A stretch of 64,000 bases of DNA, from positions 434,001-498,000 of the forward strand of contig NZ_JACHDY010000002.1 of NCBI RefSeq assembly GCF_014201315.1, read 5' to 3'. Shown in pieces: positions 1 to 8,223 of the stretch. The notes beneath the pieces were generated by a model, which did not search any database, was not told the origin of the DNA, and saw only the letters and a list, made by a program, of their open reading frames with translations. The position numbers and the translations under genes were made by a program. Numbering within the stretch: the first letter of the stretch is position 1; each line of letters opens with the position of its first letter. Source of the stretch: Edaphobacter lichenicola (GTDB lineage: Bacteria; Acidobacteriota; Terriglobia; Terriglobales; Acidobacteriaceae).

Positions 1-1
1 T

Positions 2-82
2 TGGAAGACCGAAGATCCTGACCCGATCGATCGGGAGATCATTCGCAACTATCCGGTTCGCCAGCCCTTGCTGTGGGTGTAG
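2..82 (+). CDS. C-terminal tail of an unidentified upstream gene (partial)
   Basis: An open frame runs from base 2 to a TAG ending at 82 and encodes 26 residues ending PVRQPLLWV. The amino-acid mix is ordinary (Asp, Pro, Ile and Arg rich). It is too short to assign a family, and the true start lies outside the window. Another frame is also open here but gives a Cys/Ser/Arg-rich composition that looks less like protein. Real coding is plausible, not proven. Confidence 0.3.
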   Translation, partial: WKTEDPDPIDREIIRNYPVRQPLLWV

Positions 83-215
83 CAGAGCGACAAAGATCGC
101 GAACAGCCGACGGATGATAAAGCTGTCATTGCAGCTCGCGTGATCCCGAGTGATACCCTAGGAGGGTTTCGAGCCTGAATAACTGCCTCCTATTTCTGAG
201 CATGAGCGAATTTCA

Positions 216-2867
216 ATGGCAGAGGTTACTAACGCTCTCCCGGTGGGAGAACTGGTTGGGAATAACTACGAGATCCTGGGCATCGCTGGTGCCGGCGGAA
301 TGGGTGTTGTGTATCGTGCCTGGGACGCCAAGCTCGAGAGGACGGTTGCGCTTAAATTTCTACCCACTCTGCTGAACGCTGATGTTCGCGAGAGAGAGTA
401 TTTTGTCCTCGAAGCTCGAATGGCTTCGTCCCTCGACCACCCGAACATCGGCGTCATCCACGGGATTGAAGAGACGGCGGATGGGCGCGCGTTTATTGTC
501 ATGGGCTTCTATGACGGTCTATCTCTGGCTCAAAGGATTGCCAAAGCTCCGCTGAGCACGGTAGAGGCCGTCGATGTTGCGATTCAGATCGCGCTCGGGC
601 TGTGCGAAGCCCACGCGCATCAGATTGTGCATCGCGACATCAAGCCGTCGAACGTGATGCTGACGAACTCCGGGTCTGTTAAGATCGTCGACTTTGGATT
701 GGCTCGTCTGATTAGCGCCGAGACGGCTACGGCGAGCGGCATCGTGGGATCGATCAAGTACGTCTCGCCGGAACAGGCGTTGGGCCATCGAACGGATCAG
801 CGAACAGATATATGGTCCCTTGGAGTGGTTCTGGCGGAGATGCTGACGGGGCGAAATCCCTTTGAGCGCGGAGCGATTCCGGCGATTCTGGTTGCGATCC
901 TCAATGAGCCTCCACAGTCGCTTGACGGTTTGCCCATCGCACTGCAGGGAATCATCTATCGCGCCCTCTCGAAGGACGCCGAGAAGCGGTATCAGCATTG
1001 CTCAGAGATGCTGGCGGATCTGCAGGCTGCACGAACAGAGCTTTCGAACGATTCAACCAATCGAAAAGAAGCGACTGGTAGAAAGACCACGCATCGGTCC
1101 AACGACATCCGCAAGTACGTCGAGCAAGCTTCCATCTCTACCTGGTCCAGGGCACAGAAGCCTCGAAACCGATGGCTGCCACTGGGCCTCGGCCTCTGTG
1201 GGTTTGTTCTATTGGCCTGTCTGTTTCTCTTTCCTCGGGTCCGCGAACAACTTTTTGGTTCCCGCATAAGAGTGGGCGAAGAGCATATCGCAGTTCTTCC
1301 TTTTACCAACATTGGAAATAATCCGGAGAACGAAGCGCTGAGCGAGGGCCTGGTGGATACGCTGTCGGGGAGGCTCTCCAATCTCGATGTTGGCAACAAG
1401 GCGCTATGGGTGATTCCGGCGAGCGAGATCCGGCGTCTCAAGGTGATGGACCCCGCCGCTGCGCTCAAAACGCTTGGCGCAAATCTGGTGATCAGCGGAA
1501 GCATTCGGCGCGATGGAGCGGCGATAAACCTAAACCTCAACCTGATCAATACAGAGAATCTTCGCCTGATTGGTTCGGTCGATGTTGTGGATCAGGCTGG
1601 AGATCTCGCTGCGCTGCAGGATGAGGCGGTATCGCGACTGGCGCACCTGATGGACCTGCCCGTGTCCGCCGAGATGCTGCACAACACTGGCGGATCGGTT
1701 GTGCCTGCGGCATATGAGAACTACCTGACAGCGCTGGGCTATATGCAGCGTTACGACAAGGCAGGAAACCTGGATCGGGCGATCAACCTACTGGGTGAGT
1801 CGATCAAGACCGATCCGAAGTTCGCGCTTGGCTACGGTCAGCTTGGAGAGGCGTATCGAATCAAGTATCAACTGGATAAGAATCAACATTGGCTGGACGA
1901 AGCTCAGGGAAACCTTGAGAGGGCGATCCAGCTCGACGGCAGTTTGCCTGCGGCCTACGTTACGCTGGGGCGAATTCACGACGTGAGCGGGAAGCGGGAG
2001 CTTGCGCTGCAGGAGTTTCAACACGCTCTCACACTCGATCCGCGAAACGCGCTGGCGGTGCGAGGGCTGGCACGCGCCTATGAGCGGGCTGGTCGCGTTG
2101 CCGATGCAGAAGCTGCTTACCAAAAGGCCGTCGCGTTGAAGCCGGACGACTGGGAGAGCTATAACCTGATCGGCCACTTCTATGACCGCCAGGGGAGGTA
2201 TCCCGAGGCGATCAAGGCGTTGCAGAGAGCGCTTGAGATGACGCCCGACAACGCGGAGGTGTATCTCAACCTGGGCGCAACCTATATCGATTCGGCCGAC
2301 GCTAAAGCGCTTCCGGCGGCGGAGCAGGCGCTGAAGAGATCGATCGAGCTGGAACCAAGTTATCCTGCGTATGCAAATCTGGCGAGCCTTTACCTTTCGC
2401 AGAGGCGGTATAAGGAGTCTGCAGAGGTGAATGAGAAAGCTCTGCAACTGAATGAACACGACTACATGGTTTGGAACAACTTGCTCATCGACTACGAGCG
2501 GATTGGAGACAGCTCGAAGGCAGAGGCGGTCAGGAGACGAATCGTACCGCTGCTCGAACAGAATATCCAGCTAAAGCCGCAAGATGCACTCGCGCAGTCC
2601 TTGCTGGGGTTGATGCTAGTAGAGGACGGGGCGCGGGAGAAGGCTTTGGAGCACGTCCAGACCGCGCTTGCGTTAGCGCCTGATGACCCGGACATACTGG
2701 CGAACGTTTCTATTGCCTACGAACTGTGTGGTGACCGCAAGCAAGCTGTGAAGTATCTTGAGACAGCCATCCGCAAGGGTTATTCTCTCGACAAACTTCG
2801 GGATGAGCCAAAGTTGCAAGGACTCATTAGCGAACCCACACTTCGTTCCGGAAAACCTTCACCCTAA
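216..2867 (+). CDS. Transmembrane Ser/Thr protein kinase with C-terminal TPR repeats
   Basis: This 883-aa protein has a Hanks-type kinase domain at about residues 18-275: glycine loop GAGGMG, catalytic lysine in VALKF, HRDIKPSN loop and DFG in IVDFGLA. The key catalytic residues are all present, so it should be active. A single hydrophobic segment near residues 322-342 would place the kinase in the cytoplasm. The outer part begins with a FlgO/adenylate-cyclase-associated type motif (IAVLPFTNIG, about 360-470), followed by about ten TPR units from 500 to 870. This architecture is common in Acidobacteria, where such kinases transduce envelope signals. The input signal cannot be read from the sequence. 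The gene sits alone, with a small unknown gene 36 bp downstream. Confidence 0.93.
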   Translation: MAEVTNALPVGELVGNNYEILGIAGAGGMGVVYRAWDAKLERTVALKFLPTLLNADVREREYFVLEARMASSLDHPNIGVIHGIEETADGRAFIVMGFYDGLSLAQRIAKAPLSTVEAVDVAIQIALGLCEAHAHQIVHRDIKPSNVMLTNSGSVKIVDFGLARLISAETATASGIVGSIKYVSPEQALGHRTDQRTDIWSLGVVLAEMLTGRNPFERGAIPAILVAILNEPPQSLDGLPIALQGIIYRALSKDAEKRYQHCSEMLADLQAARTELSNDSTNRKEATGRKTTHRSNDIRKYVEQASISTWSRAQKPRNRWLPLGLGLCGFVLLACLFLFPRVREQLFGSRIRVGEEHIAVLPFTNIGNNPENEALSEGLVDTLSGRLSNLDVGNKALWVIPASEIRRLKVMDPAAALKTLGANLVISGSIRRDGAAINLNLNLINTENLRLIGSVDVVDQAGDLAALQDEAVSRLAHLMDLPVSAEMLHNTGGSVVPAAYENYLTALGYMQRYDKAGNLDRAINLLGESIKTDPKFALGYGQLGEAYRIKYQLDKNQHWLDEAQGNLERAIQLDGSLPAAYVTLGRIHDVSGKRELALQEFQHALTLDPRNALAVRGLARAYERAGRVADAEAAYQKAVALKPDDWESYNLIGHFYDRQGRYPEAIKALQRALEMTPDNAEVYLNLGATYIDSADAKALPAAEQALKRSIELEPSYPAYANLASLYLSQRRYKESAEVNEKALQLNEHDYMVWNNLLIDYERIGDSSKAEAVRRRIVPLLEQNIQLKPQDALAQSLLGLMLVEDGAREKALEHVQTALALAPDDPDILANVSIAYELCGDRKQAVKYLETAIRKGYSLDKLRDEPKLQGLISEPTLRSGKPSP

Positions 2868-2903
2868 CCCGATCCCGCTAATCTCAACCAAAGGAGAATC
2901 ATC

Positions 2904-3239
2904 TTGTCGATCGTTGTTGTCCCTCTTACTGATTCAACTGCTCCAATCGAAGTGACTATGGGAGCTACGGACACCCTGCAGTTTGTCGCCCAAGTCTCGG
3001 GTACCTTCACCAGCACCTATTCGAAGTATTTCTGCCCCCATCTCCCCCATACCAAGTCGCTGAACCAGAATGAGACCTGGCCGAACCCTACAAATTATCC
3101 GGAAGGAACCGAGCCTAACCCTTATGCTGCCGGAAAAACCTACACCTTCAGCTGGACGCCTGACGGTGTGAAGCAGCCTCATTTGACCTCAACTCCGGGG
3201 ACAATCTACGTGGATACCGGGACCCTGGGACATGGCTGA
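2904..3239 (+). CDS. Small conserved-looking hypothetical protein, TTG start
   Basis: A 111-aa product with no recognisable domain, no signal peptide and no membrane segment. It is rich in Thr, Pro, Tyr and Ser, with a predicted beta character (repeated TxT and YxxY stretches), and has one Cys near residue 44. The TTG start at 2904 is supported by a good AGGAG about seven bases upstream. It follows the kinase by 36 bp on the same strand, so the two may be cotranscribed. The C-terminus contains GTIYVDTGTLGHG, which could suit a small beta-sandwich or cupredoxin-like fold, but no copper ligands are arranged convincingly. Function unknown. Confidence 0.6.
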   Translation: MSIVVVPLTDSTAPIEVTMGATDTLQFVAQVSGTFTSTYSKYFCPHLPHTKSLNQNETWPNPTNYPEGTEPNPYAAGKTYTFSWTPDGVKQPHLTSTPGTIYVDTGTLGHG

Positions 3240-3278
3240 TCTAGTTTCAGCTGTAGTGATAAAAGCCTTGCGCTGACA

Positions 3279-3311
3279 CGACGGCGCTCGCGAAGACATC
3301 GAGCGCCGTCG
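3279..3311. terminator. Perfect 11-bp stem-loop between convergent genes
   Basis: The arms CGACGGCGCTC (3279-3289) and GAGCGCCGTCG (3301-3311) are perfectly complementary around an 11-base loop. The hairpin lies between the plus-strand gene ending at 3239 and the minus-strand desaturase ending at 3332, which is the expected place for a bidirectional terminator. There is no clear T-run on either side, so it may slow polymerase or protect 3' ends rather than act as a classical intrinsic terminator. Confidence 0.5.
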
Positions 3312-3331
3312 CATGAAGACTCGGTAGGGCG

Positions 3332-4255
3332 TCAGAGATTGAGTGGGGTCGTTGGCTCTGCGGGCATCGCCGTGAGATGCGCCACTTTCACGTTCTTCGC
3401 CAGACCCAGCATTGCCAAGAGTTTGATGCCCCAGTAGTTGAAGTCCAGCTCCCACCAAGCCATGCCGTGGCTGGCAGAGACAGGATGGGCATGGTGATTG
3501 TTGTGCCAGCCTTCTCCGCCGGTCAACAGGGCGACCCACCAGTTGTTGGTTGAGTCGTCGCGGGTTTTGAAACGGCGCGAGCCCCACAGATGCGTCGCCG
3601 AATTGACCAACCAGGTGGTGTGAAAGCCAATGGTGATGCGAAGAAATGTTCCCCATAGCAACCAGGAGAGGCCCAGCTTCCATCCGCCGAGAGCGGTGCC
3701 GCCACCGAGCAGAGCAATCCCTGTCAGGGTGATCGGGAGCCAGTGCCATACCGCCAGCCACCGGTAGAAGCGATCGCGTTCCAGATCCGGCGCATAGTGA
3801 GCGAGCGTGGTGGTCTCGCTGTGAAGAGAGCCGCGCAGGATCCATCCCATGTGCGACCACCATTTGCCGTCGCGGGGAGAGTGCGGATCGCCAGGCTTGT
3901 CGGTGTACTGGTGGTGCATACGATGTACGGAGACCCAGTACGTTGGACTGCCCTGCAGCGCCATGGTGCCACAGACCGCCATGGCATACTCCAACCACTT
4001 AGGCGTCGTGAAGCTGCGATGCGTCAGTTGGCGGTGATAGCTGATGGCGATGCCTACGTTCTGACCGAAGAGCCACATCACGAGAAATACGACGACAGAA
4101 GACCAATAGAAGGTAAACAGCGCCGCTACGGCTCCCACGTGAAATGCCGCGATGACGACGAAGAATATCCAGTTGAACTCCGCCGACTTCGCCTGTACCA
4201 CTTCGGCGATGCGGGGACTGCCAGCTTTTTGCGGTTTTGTTACAAGAGTCGCCAT
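3332..4255 (-). CDS. Acyl-CoA / acyl-lipid delta-9-type fatty acid desaturase
   Basis: A 307-aa integral membrane di-iron desaturase. The three histidine boxes are visible: HRQLTH (about residues 76-81), HRMHH (about 113-117) and HNNHH (about 250-254). Hydrophobic pairs near 30-70 and 155-200 fit the four-helix topology of the SCD family. Such enzymes introduce a cis double bond into saturated acyl chains using O2 and an electron donor, adjusting membrane fluidity. The length matches bacterial stearoyl-CoA desaturases. It is a single gene convergent with the preceding one and separated from the hydrogenase operon by about 240 bp. The exact substrate (acyl-CoA or phospholipid) cannot be decided. 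Confidence 0.9.
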   Translation of the reverse strand: MATLVTKPQKAGSPRIAEVVQAKSAEFNWIFFVVIAAFHVGAVAALFTFYWSSVVVFLVMWLFGQNVGIAISYHRQLTHRSFTTPKWLEYAMAVCGTMALQGSPTYWVSVHRMHHQYTDKPGDPHSPRDGKWWSHMGWILRGSLHSETTTLAHYAPDLERDRFYRWLAVWHWLPITLTGIALLGGGTALGGWKLGLSWLLWGTFLRITIGFHTTWLVNSATHLWGSRRFKTRDDSTNNWWVALLTGGEGWHNNHHAHPVSASHGMAWWELDFNYWGIKLLAMLGLAKNVKVAHLTAMPAEPTTPLNL

Positions 4256-4499
4256 GCGCCTGCCTCTAGTGGAGGCTAACGCCGCTCAGGAGGCATGGCT
4301 ATAGGGTGCAGGTAACAGTTCGGTAATAGTTGCGACTGCGCATACTCACAAACCTACATTCCAACGACGGAGGTAATTGATCCGTAACGATCCTCGATCC
4401 CAGGCTGAGACTATCTCGGACGCCTGACCGATCGGCGAATCACTCTGCTTAAAGGGCAGCCAGAGTTTCGAGGGTAGCGATTGCTCAAGCCGCAGCATC

Positions 4500-4601
4500 T
4501 CACATGGATCGGATTCTGAGATAACGGGAGACGTCGGGAGCGATCATTATCATTACTACAATTGCACCGATTCCTGCGGCAGCAGCTAAAAGTTTCATCA
4601 T
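4500..4601 (-). CDS. 33-aa single-pass membrane peptide (DUF6893-like), end of hydrogenase operon
   Basis: A short frame encodes MMKLLAAAAG.. through an 18-residue hydrophobic helix to the tail PDVSRYLRIRSM. The start at 4601 has AGGTG six to seven bases upstream. The tail matches, by eye, the end of the 71-aa peptide at 12589-12804 (PDVQRYLKMRAM). Both therefore share a PDVxRYLxxRxM signature, which from memory is the hallmark of the tiny DUF6893 family found beside group 1h hydrogenases. It starts 68 bp after the hypB stop, so it probably ends the same transcript. A role in anchoring or assembly of the hydrogenase is inference only. Confidence 0.7.
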   Translation of the reverse strand: MMKLLAAAAGIGAIVVMIMIAPDVSRYLRIRSM

Positions 4602-4669
4602 GTAAGTCACCTCGGACATTCGTTGCTCGCTTTATACTCCTGTTTCGATGCAATTCACCATGCCGGCGT

Positions 4670-5353
4670 CTACACTGTGGTCTTTTGTGAGCTTCGCGCA
4701 TGTTTCTGCGCAAGGAACTGCAAGAAGGCGTCCATCCCCTCGCCAGTCTTCGCCGAAACTTTGAATACGGACATCCCTGGCCGCACCGCCTGAATGTTCG
4801 CGTTGGCGGTCAGATCATCGAACTCCACCGCCGCTGCCAGATCGATCTTGGTGATGACCGCTGCGTCGGCGCTGTTGAAGATCGTCGGGTATTTGAGCGG
4901 CTTATCCTCGCCCTCCGTTACGGATAGCAGCACCAACCTGAGATCTTCTCCCAGATCATAGGACGCGGGACAGACCAGATTACCCACGTTTTCGATGAAG
5001 AGGAGATCGAGTTGGCCTAAATTCCAATCGTTCAAGGAGTGCTCCACCATGGCCGCTTCAAGGTGGCAGAGCGTTCCGGTGGTGATCTGCCGCACGGGTG
5101 CCCCACTGCGTGCGAGCCGGATCGCGTCGTTCTCCGTCGCCAGATCGCCTACCAGTGCAGCTACGCGACAATGCGGTCTGAGCAGGGTGAGAGTCTTTTC
5201 GAGAAAGGTAGTCTTCCCAGCGCCAGGGCTCGAGACCAGGCTGATGACATAGGTTCCCTGCGAGCGAAACCGGTCTCGCAAGGCGCGTGCGATGACGTCA
5301 TTTTGCTTGAGAACATTCTTCCGAACTTCCAGCAGGCGCGGTTCATGACTCAT
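4670..5353 (-). CDS. hypB: Hydrogenase/urease nickel incorporation GTPase HypB
   Basis: A 227-aa SIMIBI-class GTPase that drives nickel delivery to the hydrogenase large subunit, together with HypA. The P-loop SSPGAGKTT is at about residues 40-48, the metal-site pair Cys-His is in GTLCHLEA, and the base-specificity motif TKID is present. The N-terminus lacks the His-rich stretch used for nickel storage in some HypB proteins, so this is the short, non-storage form. Its start overlaps the end of hypA by four bases, implying translational coupling. The cytoplasmic location fits an enzyme with no Tat signal. Confidence 0.95.
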   Translation of the reverse strand: MSHEPRLLEVRKNVLKQNDVIARALRDRFRSQGTYVISLVSSPGAGKTTFLEKTLTLLRPHCRVAALVGDLATENDAIRLARSGAPVRQITTGTLCHLEAAMVEHSLNDWNLGQLDLLFIENVGNLVCPASYDLGEDLRLVLLSVTEGEDKPLKYPTIFNSADAAVITKIDLAAAVEFDDLTANANIQAVRPGMSVFKVSAKTGEGMDAFLQFLAQKHARSSQKTTV

Positions 5354-5694
5354 TGTTTTAGCTCCAAGGCAGTAATGACGAGTTCTTTTCCATGGATCAC
5401 TTCAGCCGTCTGTGCTCCGCAGTCAGGACAACAGAACCACTGCATCGACGCCAAAATCTTTGGCAGGTTGCATGCCGGACAGTAAACCTCTATGGGCACG
5501 TCTTTTACTACCAGACGCGACCCTTCGAGCGGGGTACCATCGCAAGCTATTTCGAAGGAGAAAAGAAGCGCCTCCTTCACGACGCCCGAGAGAGCTCCAA
5601 GCTCCAGGTGGACCGCTTCTACGCGTACGTTGCGGCGCTCTGCCTCCTCCTGTGCCATATCGACGATGCTCATCGCAATCGAAAGCTCATGCAT
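5350..5694 (-). CDS. hypA: Hydrogenase nickel metallochaperone HypA
   Basis: A 114-aa protein of standard HypA length. It begins MHELS, whose His2 and Glu3 form the nickel site. The zinc site is formed by CPAC (about 72-75) and CPDC (about 88-91). It delivers nickel to the apo large subunit in partnership with HypB. Its 5' end overlaps the hypF stop by eight bases and its 3' end overlaps hypB by four, so the three are translated as a unit. Confidence 0.95.
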   Translation of the reverse strand: MHELSIAMSIVDMAQEEAERRNVRVEAVHLELGALSGVVKEALLFSFEIACDGTPLEGSRLVVKDVPIEVYCPACNLPKILASMQWFCCPDCGAQTAEVIHGKELVITALELKQ

Positions 5695-7984
5695 GGATGG
5701 CTCCTACGCGAACGGAGGACTTCGCATCGTTGAAGTTGCCGAATGCGGCAAGCGCGGCCTGCCCAAGGCTGATCCCACCGTCGTTGGGAGGCACTGCGTG
5801 GTTCGTCCAGATCTCGAGACGGTGGGGCAGGAGAAGAGATTTCAAGTCTTCGAGTAGCAATTCGTTCTGGAAGACGCCTCCTGAGAGCACGACTGTGTCA
5901 ATCGCGTGGCTGTGGCAGAGTTGGAGAGTAAGCTCGGCGGTTACCGCAGCGACTCCACGTTGAAAACAGCGTGCGATATCAGACACTCCGCAGCCACGCA
6001 GCCGGTCACGAATGACTGCATCGAGCAGCGGGCGGAAATCGAGCTCCTCGTCCGTGATGGGGAAGGGATAGGCTTCCGCACTCGAGGAGTCGCGTGCCAG
6101 CTGCTCCAGCCAAATGGCAGCCTGACCTTCAAACGTGTTCTCTCTCACAAAACCCAACAGCGCGGCAGCGGCATCGAAGAGCCTGCCCACCGAAGTCGTC
6201 GAAAAAGTCCGTACCCCACGGCGGATCAGTTGCATGGCGTTCTGGTAGCGCGAAGTAAAGTGGAATGGCGACTGGGTTAAGTCGGTCAAACCATTGATCT
6301 GAGCCAGGAAACCGGATGCGGCCTGTACCGGATATTGCGCGGCACCATCGCCTCCGGGAAGAGCCGCTTCGCGTAGATGAGCAACGCGTTCGAAGCCTCG
6401 TGCGAGACTTCCTGTAAAAATCTCGCCGCCCCAGATGCTGCCATCATCGCCGAAGCCGGTTCCATCAAAGCTGACACCAATCACTCTCTTCTCCCACTCG
6501 CCGCGTTCTGCCAGAACCGAAGCCAGGTGAGCGCGATGATGCTGTATCGCCCGCGTCTCCTGAGCCGGGAGCATCGCGGCATGACTCGTCGAAGCGTATT
6601 GAGGATGACAATCGTGCACCACAAGCAGATCGCGAGTGTCGACGTCATACATCGAGAGGAGATCCTCAATCGTTTTCGCAAAGGCCTGGAACGCCTGATA
6701 GTGGGAGAGGTCGCCAATGTGGTGGCTGACAAAAGCGTGGCCGTCAACTACCAGCGTAATCGTGTTCTTCAGGTCCGAGCCTAGGGCCAACACCGGGCGC
6801 TTGATCGGCAGCTTTGCCACTGCGCTCGGCGCGTATCCGCGAGACCGGCGAAGAATCACCGGGCCGAAGGTCCCTACTCGAGCTATTGAATCCTCCACTC
6901 GCCGCGCAATCGGACGTTCGCCGATTAGGAACGCATCCGCGATTCCGGAGAGCCGCTTCTTCGCGTCCGCATCCTCATAGGTGATTGGTTCATGCGAGCG
7001 ATTGGCACTGGTCATCACGAGCGCTTCCGGCGCGCCCGCAGCGAAGAGAAGGTGATGAAGCGGTGTGTAGGGCAACATCACACCGAGGTCATGATTGTCA
7101 GGCGAGACGCCTTCGAGTTCCAGTCGAGCCCGCGCCAGCACAATCGGACGGGCCGATGATGTAAGCAGCGTCTCAGTCTCGGAGGTGAGACAGACCAGCC
7201 GGCGCGCTGCCTCCACGTCTCTGGTCATCAGAGCAAAAGGCTTCTCCTTGCGGTACTTCCTCACACGCAGAGCAGCCGTCGCTATCGGGTTGCGCGCATC
7301 GCAAGCCAGATGATATCCGCCCAGCCCTTTGATCGCGACGATGCTGCCCTCCCGGAGGAGCTCGGCTGTCTTTCGAATCGCATCCCAACCACGAGCCGAG
7401 TCGAGTCCGTTCTGTCGAAGTGCGAAGTTCGGCCCACAGTCGGGACACGCTACAGGCTGCGCATGAAACCTGCGATTCGCCGGGTTGTGATACTCCGAGT
7501 CGCAGTATGTATCCATCGGCCACTCCCTCATCGTGGTGTTGGCTCGATCGTAGGGCAACGCGAGGATGACGCTGTAGCGGGGGCCGCAGTTGGTGCAGTT
7601 GACGTAGGGGTATCTATATCGCCGATCGGATGGGTCGAAGCACTCGTTCAAACAGTCGTCGCAGACAGGGAGATCGGGCGAGACGTGGGCCGTTGGGCGG
7701 CCTGCGCGGTGACTCTCTCGAATGGTGAATTCGTTCAGGTCTTCAAAGAGTGCAGGCTCGACTTCAACCTCGGAGATGATGGAGGCGGCAGGATGCTTGC
7801 TCTGCATCTCTTCAACGAAGGCTTCCATGTCTCGTTCAGCGCCTTCCAGATGAATCTCCACGCCCTGATCGCCGTTGAGCACCCACCCGGCGAGCGTGTT
7901 AGCTTGCGCCAGACGGTACACGAAAGGGCGAAAGCCAACTCCCTGCACCACGCCGCGCACACGAATTGAGCAGGCACTCGACAT
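5687..7984 (-). CDS. hypF: Carbamoyltransferase HypF
   Basis: A 765-aa maturation enzyme that makes the carbamoyl group used for the active-site cyanide ligands, which is transferred to HypE. Domains in order: acylphosphatase (about 1-90, with RVRGVVQGVGFRPF), tandem zinc fingers (CDDCLNEC, NCTNC, CPDC, about 100-185), YrdC-like carbamoyl-AMP synthesis (about 200-380), and a Kae1-like transferase domain with HHIGDLSHYQAF and VVLSGGVFQN. The start at 7984 (MSSACSIRVRG) puts the acylphosphatase motif at the normal place. Upstream in-frame codons read through the glutaredoxin-like gene in another frame and are rejected. The gene immediately follows the glutaredoxin-like gene, two bases after its stop. 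Confidence 0.95.
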   Translation of the reverse strand: MSSACSIRVRGVVQGVGFRPFVYRLAQANTLAGWVLNGDQGVEIHLEGAERDMEAFVEEMQSKHPAASIISEVEVEPALFEDLNEFTIRESHRAGRPTAHVSPDLPVCDDCLNECFDPSDRRYRYPYVNCTNCGPRYSVILALPYDRANTTMREWPMDTYCDSEYHNPANRRFHAQPVACPDCGPNFALRQNGLDSARGWDAIRKTAELLREGSIVAIKGLGGYHLACDARNPIATAALRVRKYRKEKPFALMTRDVEAARRLVCLTSETETLLTSSARPIVLARARLELEGVSPDNHDLGVMLPYTPLHHLLFAAGAPEALVMTSANRSHEPITYEDADAKKRLSGIADAFLIGERPIARRVEDSIARVGTFGPVILRRSRGYAPSAVAKLPIKRPVLALGSDLKNTITLVVDGHAFVSHHIGDLSHYQAFQAFAKTIEDLLSMYDVDTRDLLVVHDCHPQYASTSHAAMLPAQETRAIQHHRAHLASVLAERGEWEKRVIGVSFDGTGFGDDGSIWGGEIFTGSLARGFERVAHLREAALPGGDGAAQYPVQAASGFLAQINGLTDLTQSPFHFTSRYQNAMQLIRRGVRTFSTTSVGRLFDAAAALLGFVRENTFEGQAAIWLEQLARDSSSAEAYPFPITDEELDFRPLLDAVIRDRLRGCGVSDIARCFQRGVAAVTAELTLQLCHSHAIDTVVLSGGVFQNELLLEDLKSLLLPHRLEIWTNHAVPPNDGGISLGQAALAAFGNFNDAKSSVRVGAIHA

Positions 7985-7986
7985 CG

Positions 7987-8223
7987 CTAATCCGACCCCA
8001 CGATGCAGCCCCTGCCTTGCCAGCCCACCTGGATGACCTTGCCGTCTTCCACCAGCACAGGCACCGTGCGTACGCTGCTGTCGAGTGCATTCATGCGGGC
8101 GCGCGCTTCGGAGTCTGCCTCGACGTCGTACTCCGTGAAGTCGCGTCTGGTCCACTCCAGCCACTCACGCAACTCCTGGGTGTAGGGGCATCGAGCGCTT
8201 CCATAGAGCTCAAGCATGGCCAT
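7987..8223 (-). CDS. Glutaredoxin-like (Uxx-star type) protein in the hyp operon
   Basis: A 78-aa thioredoxin-fold protein. The active-site motif is CPYT (about residues 11-14), a monothiol version of CPYC. The cis-proline segment TVPVLVEDG and the terminal GWQGRGC are glutaredoxin-like. The spacing (REWLEW, EYDVE, RM) recalls, from memory, the Uxx-star glutaredoxin-like family, in which the first Cys may be selenocysteine. Here it is a normal Cys codon. The start at 8223 has GGAGG nine bases upstream and lies inside the end of the SIS gene (14-base overlap). A redox or metal-cofactor role in hydrogenase maturation is inferred from position. Confidence 0.75.
   Translation of the reverse strand: MAMLELYGSARCPYTQELREWLEWTRRDFTEYDVEADSEARARMNALDSSVRTVPVLVEDGKVIQVGWQGRGCIVGSD

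Noticed and set aside
7985..8164. Extended N-terminus of HypF up to 8164
   Set aside because: The extra 60 residues are an out-of-frame reading of the glutaredoxin-like gene; the acylphosphatase motif fits a start at 7984.
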